Positions 24,601 to 30,600 of a stretch of 64,000 nt of DNA are shown piece by piece (position 1 is the first letter of the stretch; every line of letters starts with the position of its first letter). A model generated the notes under the pieces. The model made no database searches. It was not told the DNA's origin and saw nothing but the letters and a program-made list of their open reading frames with translations. This stretch comes from Branchiostoma floridae (Eukaryota > Chordata > Leptocardii > Amphioxiformes > Branchiostomatidae), in NCBI RefSeq assembly GCF_000003815.2, contig NC_049993.1, forward strand, positions 7,935,762 through 7,999,761. The letters run 5' to 3'. Both the position numbers and the translations under genes were made by a program.

Positions 24601-27600
24601 TCTTTTCTAAATTTCAATCAATCTTTTCCAGGAATCAAAACACAATTCTTTAGGCCAAGTCTACTCATAATGGTGAAAATACATAAGAACGACTTCAACT
24701 AGCTAAATGGCAACAAAATGATCAACTGACCAACCCACTTATGTTCTGTAACCAACATAATGGAATTTTCTTATCAAGTCAATGTGATTTCATGTGTTGC
24801 AGAAAAAGAGGAGGTGGCAAGAAGAAAGACTCGTTTGATGTGGAGGGAAGAATGAAGGGCACAGGAGGAGTTTCTGCCAAGGCCGACATCCCGGGTGTAT
24901 CCGCCCGAGCTGCCGTGCCCGGTGTCCAGGCAAAACTCGACAAGCCAGGTGTGCAGTCATCAGCAGGGCTATCTCTCCATCCTGGGGCACCTCCCGTAGT
25001 GAAGAAGCCCAAGGATTCAGCCAAGACGTCCTGTTTTGGGAAGAAAAAGAAGAAGGCGGGTGGAGGCATAGAGGTCTACTCCCCGGCTATTGATGCTCAA
25101 GCCGGTGGTGAGTTGAATGCTCCCAGTATGAACGTCAGAGGTCCTCGGGCAAACATTGATGCCAACGCTCCTCAACTTGAGGGAGACATAGATCTCCGTG
25201 GGCCTAACGTTCACATGAAGAAACCCAAGAAGTCAGGTGGTCTGAACTGTTTTAAGAAGCCAAAGAAACCTACAGGAGGTATAGAAATGGATGCACCTGA
25301 TATGAATGTCAGAGGACCACAGGCTAACATTAATGCACGAGCCGGTGGAGATCTGAATGCCCCGAGTATGAACATCAAAGGACCGCGGGCAAACATCGAC
25401 GCCAACGCACCTCGACTCGAGGGAGACGTGGATCTTCATGGACCTAACGTTCACATGAAGAAACCAAAGAAATCAGGCGGTCTGAACTGTTTCAAGAAGC
25501 CAAAGAAACCTACAGGAGGTATAGAAATGGATGTGCCTGATGTCAAAGGAAAGGTGTCTGGTCCCAAAATGCCCGATGTAGACGTCAAAGGTCCACAGAT
25601 GAAAATGAAAGGTCCAGAGGTGCCGGATGTCCATATGAGAGGTCCTCATACGTATGTCAACGTGGATGCTCCAAAAGTACCAGCAGTAAACTTGAAATCA
25701 GGTGACATCGACATTGATCATGAGTATGAAGACATGGACATCAATCTGGAGGGTCCTAAAGCAAAGGGAGGCTTTAAGATGCCTGATCTTAACATCGGAA
25801 AACCAAACATGCCGGATTTCAACCTCAAGGGTCCAAAGGTTAAAGGGCCTGATGTGGATATAGATGCAAATCTAGATGCTGATGTTGATCTACCTGAAGC
25901 TAAGGGTGGTTTCAAGATGCCTGATCTTAACATTGGGAAACCGAAGATGCCAGATTTCAACCTTAAGGGTCCTAAAGTAAAAGGTCCAGATGTTGATGTA
26001 GATGCAAATCTACCATCTGCCAACTTAGATGCTGATGTTGATCTTCCTGAAGCTGAAGGTGGTTTTAAAATGCCTGGGTTTAACATTGGGAAACCAAAAA
26101 TGCCAGATTTCAACCTGAAAGGCCCTAAAGTAAAAGGCCCTGATGTAGACATGGACATGGATGCAAACCTACCATCTGCAAACTTAGATGCTGATCTTGA
26201 CCTTCCTGAAGCCGAGGGTGGTTTCAAAATGCCTGGGTTTAACATTGGGAAATCGAAAATGCCAGATTTCAACCTTAAAGGTCCTAAAGTAAAAGGCCCT
26301 GATGTAGACATGGACATAGATCCAAACCTACCATCTGCAAACTTAGATGCTGATCTTGACCTTCCTGAAGCTGAGGGTGGTTTTAAAATGCCTGGGTTTA
26401 ACATTGGGAAACCAAAAATGCCAGATTTCAACCTTAAAGGTCCTAAAGTAAAAGGCCCTGATGTAGACATGGACATAGATCCAAACCTACCATCTGCCAA
26501 CTTAGATGCTGATCTTGACCTTCCTGAAGCTGAGGGTGGTTTCAAAATGCCTGGTTTTAACATTGGGAAACCAAAAATGCCAGATTTCAACCTTAAAGGT
26601 CCCAAAGTAAAAGGTCCTGATGTAGACATGGACATGGACATGAATGCAGAATTACCATCTGCAAACTTAGATGCTGATGTTGACCTTCCTGAAGCCAAGG
26701 GTGGTTTTAAAATGCCTGGTTTTAAAATGGGAAAACCAGACATGCCAGACTTGAATCTGCCCTCTTTCAAGGGTCCGAAAGTCAAAGGTCCAGATGTTGA
26801 CATCGATGCAGAGTTACCAAGTGGATCCATAGATGCTGACATGGACCTACCTGAAGCCCATGGGGGTTTTAAGATGCCAGGCATAGGTTTCTCCAAGCCA
26901 GATATAGACTTAAAGGCACCAAAGATGCCAGGTATGAACATAAAGGGTCCAAAGGGGAATATCGAAGGAGGAGTTAACGTGAAAGCACCAGCTATCGAAA
27001 CAGAGTTACCACGAGGAAAAGCAGAGTTCGGCATCAAGGGACCGCAAGCTCCAAAGCTGCATGCCCAGGGCCCGTCCTTTGACGTTAAAGGACCCAAGGC
27101 TCCCAGCATGGATGTTCGAGGGCCTCGTGTCAAGGGAGGAATAGACGTTGACTCCCCAAAGGTTGATCTAAAGGGCAGGCCAGCTGATGCCGCCAAGGGT
27201 GGCTGCTTCGGTGGGAAGAAGAAACCGACAGGAGGCGTCGATGTTGACTTGAAGGGACCCAAACTCAAGGGACCCAAACTCAACACAGGAGATGTTGATG
27301 TAGACTTGAAGGGACCCAAACTCAGGGGACCCAAACTGACCACAGGAGGTGCAAGCTTCAGCATGGGTAAGTCAATGTCCCTATATGCGAGTGATAATGA
27401 TGTTATACTGGTATCTTTGGAAGGAGTTCTGTAAGTTGGTTTTTGATGTCATGAATTTGGGAAAAATGCATGTGAGTGGTACTTACATTGTATATCTGTC
27501 TTATAGAGAACTTAAAGATCAGGAAAATTTAGCTATAAATTTTGTAATAACAGTCAGAGTTTGTTGGCCAATATCTTGCTGCCTAATCGCATGACCAATA

Positions 27601-30600
27601 GAAACTTAGCACAAAAGAGCTACCATGTATACTAAGGCTGAAGGTTAAACATGACAAAATCCACAAAACCATCTATGTAAGGGGTGGGAACCGATACAGT
27701 GTACTGGTATAAAACCGTTTTTTCTTGTTGGACCGGTCTGGAAAAAAACAGACCTGAAAAAAATCAGTGGACCAGATGTAGGACTGATTATAAAATGAAT
27801 AAGATTATACCATCACTATAGCAGGTGTTAACAAAAGTGAAGTAGTGTAGAGTTGTCATTTTTACCAAGTTTCTACTGTCAAACTTGGTCTCACTTAACA
27901 GAGGCAGTTAGCATTGTTTATGTAAAGATATGATAATCCACCAAACAGATTCCTTTGTAGCAAAATGGACCCATTGTTTTGCACATCGCCCATTCAGAAA
28001 CAATTAGGTCCAGGTTCAGGTCTGGACCTGATCCTCTGGACCTAAATGTACCTGTACCTGTACCTAAATTTTCTGTACCGGTACCCACTCCTAATCTTTG
28101 TGCCTTTCTACAGACAACCCAGCCTTTGACGAAGACATTTCAAACCATATCATCTCATGGGACGGGGTGAACCTTGACCCTAAAGTGCTGGGAAAAGGAA
28201 AGTTTGGAGAGATTAGGAAAGGAACAGTCAAGAAGGATGGAGTGATGAAGCCAGCTGTGATCAAGATGTTGAAAGGTATCATCCATATTGCTTTTGTCTG
28301 ACTTTGGTACCCTCTGGTAGAGATTAAAGTAAGGACCTTTGTTGCAGTAAAGCTGTAAATTTGTGGTTTTGATGTGGTTTTCTTTTGTGACAGAAGGGCA
28401 AAGCAGGTTACTTTCCACTTTGTTTTGAATTGATAGTTTAGACAATTCTGTTGGAAAGTAGTATAAAATTTGAAGTGGTGTTTGTTGTGTCAAAAATTTG
28501 AGATGGAAAGGTAACTGCAAAAATACACCCACTGTAAATATTTCAAGATTACAGTAGTACTTGTTACATTGGAGCACAGTGCCTCTTTTGAGCTTGCTTG
28601 AAGCCTCTTTATTACTGTACCTCTCCATGTTTTCCTACCCTCCATTGCAGCAGTCATGATCAGGACATTCTTATCCAGGTTTGTGTCTGCTACATATTGG
28701 TTGATGTAGTGTCTACCAGGTCCTTTGAAGCTTCTCTTTCTCTTCTCTTTATATTATGAATACCTTATATTTGCTTTTGCCATAAAATGAATTGCAGTCT
28801 ACATTCTTTGTTGGTTTGATCAGTTAGGTAATGCTTTTGAGTCAGATTACTTTTGATTCCAGTAAACATGTTGAACAGTCTGCAGCAGTTTGAATCAAAA
28901 ACTGTCAAAAAGGCACTGAGTATGGTCAAACCTTTCTGCAGGTACCAGTCAAGAGGCTTGAAATACCTCTGAAAAAAGTATGGTCACACCTTTATGTTTG
29001 TACCAGTCAAGAGGCCTGAAAGAATGGTGGCAATGACAATTAGACACTTTATGCTTGGTTCAATAAATGGTCTGGTGGTTCTGAATATTCAGAGATGTTC
29101 ACTTTATAAATTAAAGTACCAGGTTTAACTGTATTTCTTCTTCCACAGCTTCTGCACCACAGAAAGATCGTAATGACTTCATCAGTGAGCTGGATGAGAT
29201 GACCAGAGTAGGAGATCACCCCAACCTAGTCAACCTGATCGGCGCAGGGCAGCATGATGGTAATAATTCTACCATTACGGATTTCATGTCTAACAACAGC
29301 CGGTACTTAGCACCAAGGACATGGACGATGATAACGTAAATTGGCTATAAATCAGCACAAAGTGGCAACAAAATCTACTTATAAGGAACATGGTTATGGT
29401 CAGTCTTAAACTGAGATGTTGCAGCTGCAACTACCATATAACCTGTTTATCTCTTGTGCACTATACCCCTTCACCCAGTATTCCAGGGTTGTGGGGGAAC
29501 TGCATGGTGGAATTGGTTCCACTGTCTCCATCCCATTTGGTCCTGTGTCATCGGGTGGGATGCTGCAAAGCTCTTTTGGTCTATTTCTTTTCCACTCCAT
29601 TCCTGTTTATCTCTACCTCCCTGTTTGTACCCAGGAAACATGTTCATGGCGCTGGAGTTGGCGAACAAGGGAACCCTCCGTAGCTACCTACGGGAGAGTC
29701 GGCACCCCGGGGAGGCTGACGGACAGATCTCCACCCTCTCCAGTCAGCAGCTGTTACAGTTTTCCAAGGAGGTGGCTGAAGGAATGCAGCAGATATCCAG
29801 AAAAGGGGTGAGCCAGATCTTATTCTTGATTAGGCTATAAAAGTTCTGAAACTTTTTAAAGGGATAATCAAAAACAGGGCTGGGAGGAAGGACTAAATCT
29901 TAGACTATGTTCACTTCCAAACTGCTCTGTTTTAATGTTGATTTCCCAATTCAGTAGCCTTTAAAAAAATCTGTGAAGAAATAGTTGATGTGGCCTGAAA
30001 GAGAGAAAAGATTCAGACATCTGTTTTCCATTTGATTTACAATTCTGTATCAAGTAAATAATTGTACAAAAACAAAGTACACTCTCACAAAGATTCAGAC
30101 ATGATATTGATAGTTTGATGCTAATCTTTTTCTTAATCCTGCAGATTATCCACAGAGATTTATCAGCCAAGAATGTCCTTGTGATGGAGGAGGGTAGTGT
30201 GCCAGTCTGCAAAGTGTCTGACTATGGCTTACCCAGGATGGTCAAGGCAGAGAAGGTACAATACAGAAACTCAGTACTCTGTTTTGTGTCCATATCTGTG
30301 TATGTGTAACTTTTTAGAGAATAAAAAGATCATACTCATCTGCAATACTCATCTTTTTCTTCATTCATATCTTAACAATCTGTCTTCTTTTCTATTCTTG
30401 CCTCAGCATAATCAGTACACATATTTTCAATTCCTTTTTTCAGAGGCACGTCCCGAATCGCTGGATGGCACCTGAGTCATTGTCAAACAACACCTACACC
30501 ACCAAGACTGATGTGTACGTTCAAATTTCATAGCTAAAATTCTTTCATCCCTTGTAGCGACATTAAGTGAAATGTCTATCCAGCCAATACAGTATTATGT

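Noticed and set aside
25718-27364. 548-codon open frame on the minus strand
   Set aside because: It is the complement of the AHNAK-like repeats; the repeat composition keeps stops out of the antisense frame. The sense strand joins by splicing in frame to receptor exons on both sides.
29390-29840. Overlapping 97-131-codon frames
   Set aside because: Only the part 29635-29807 has splice sites and kinase content; the rest is intron read-through.
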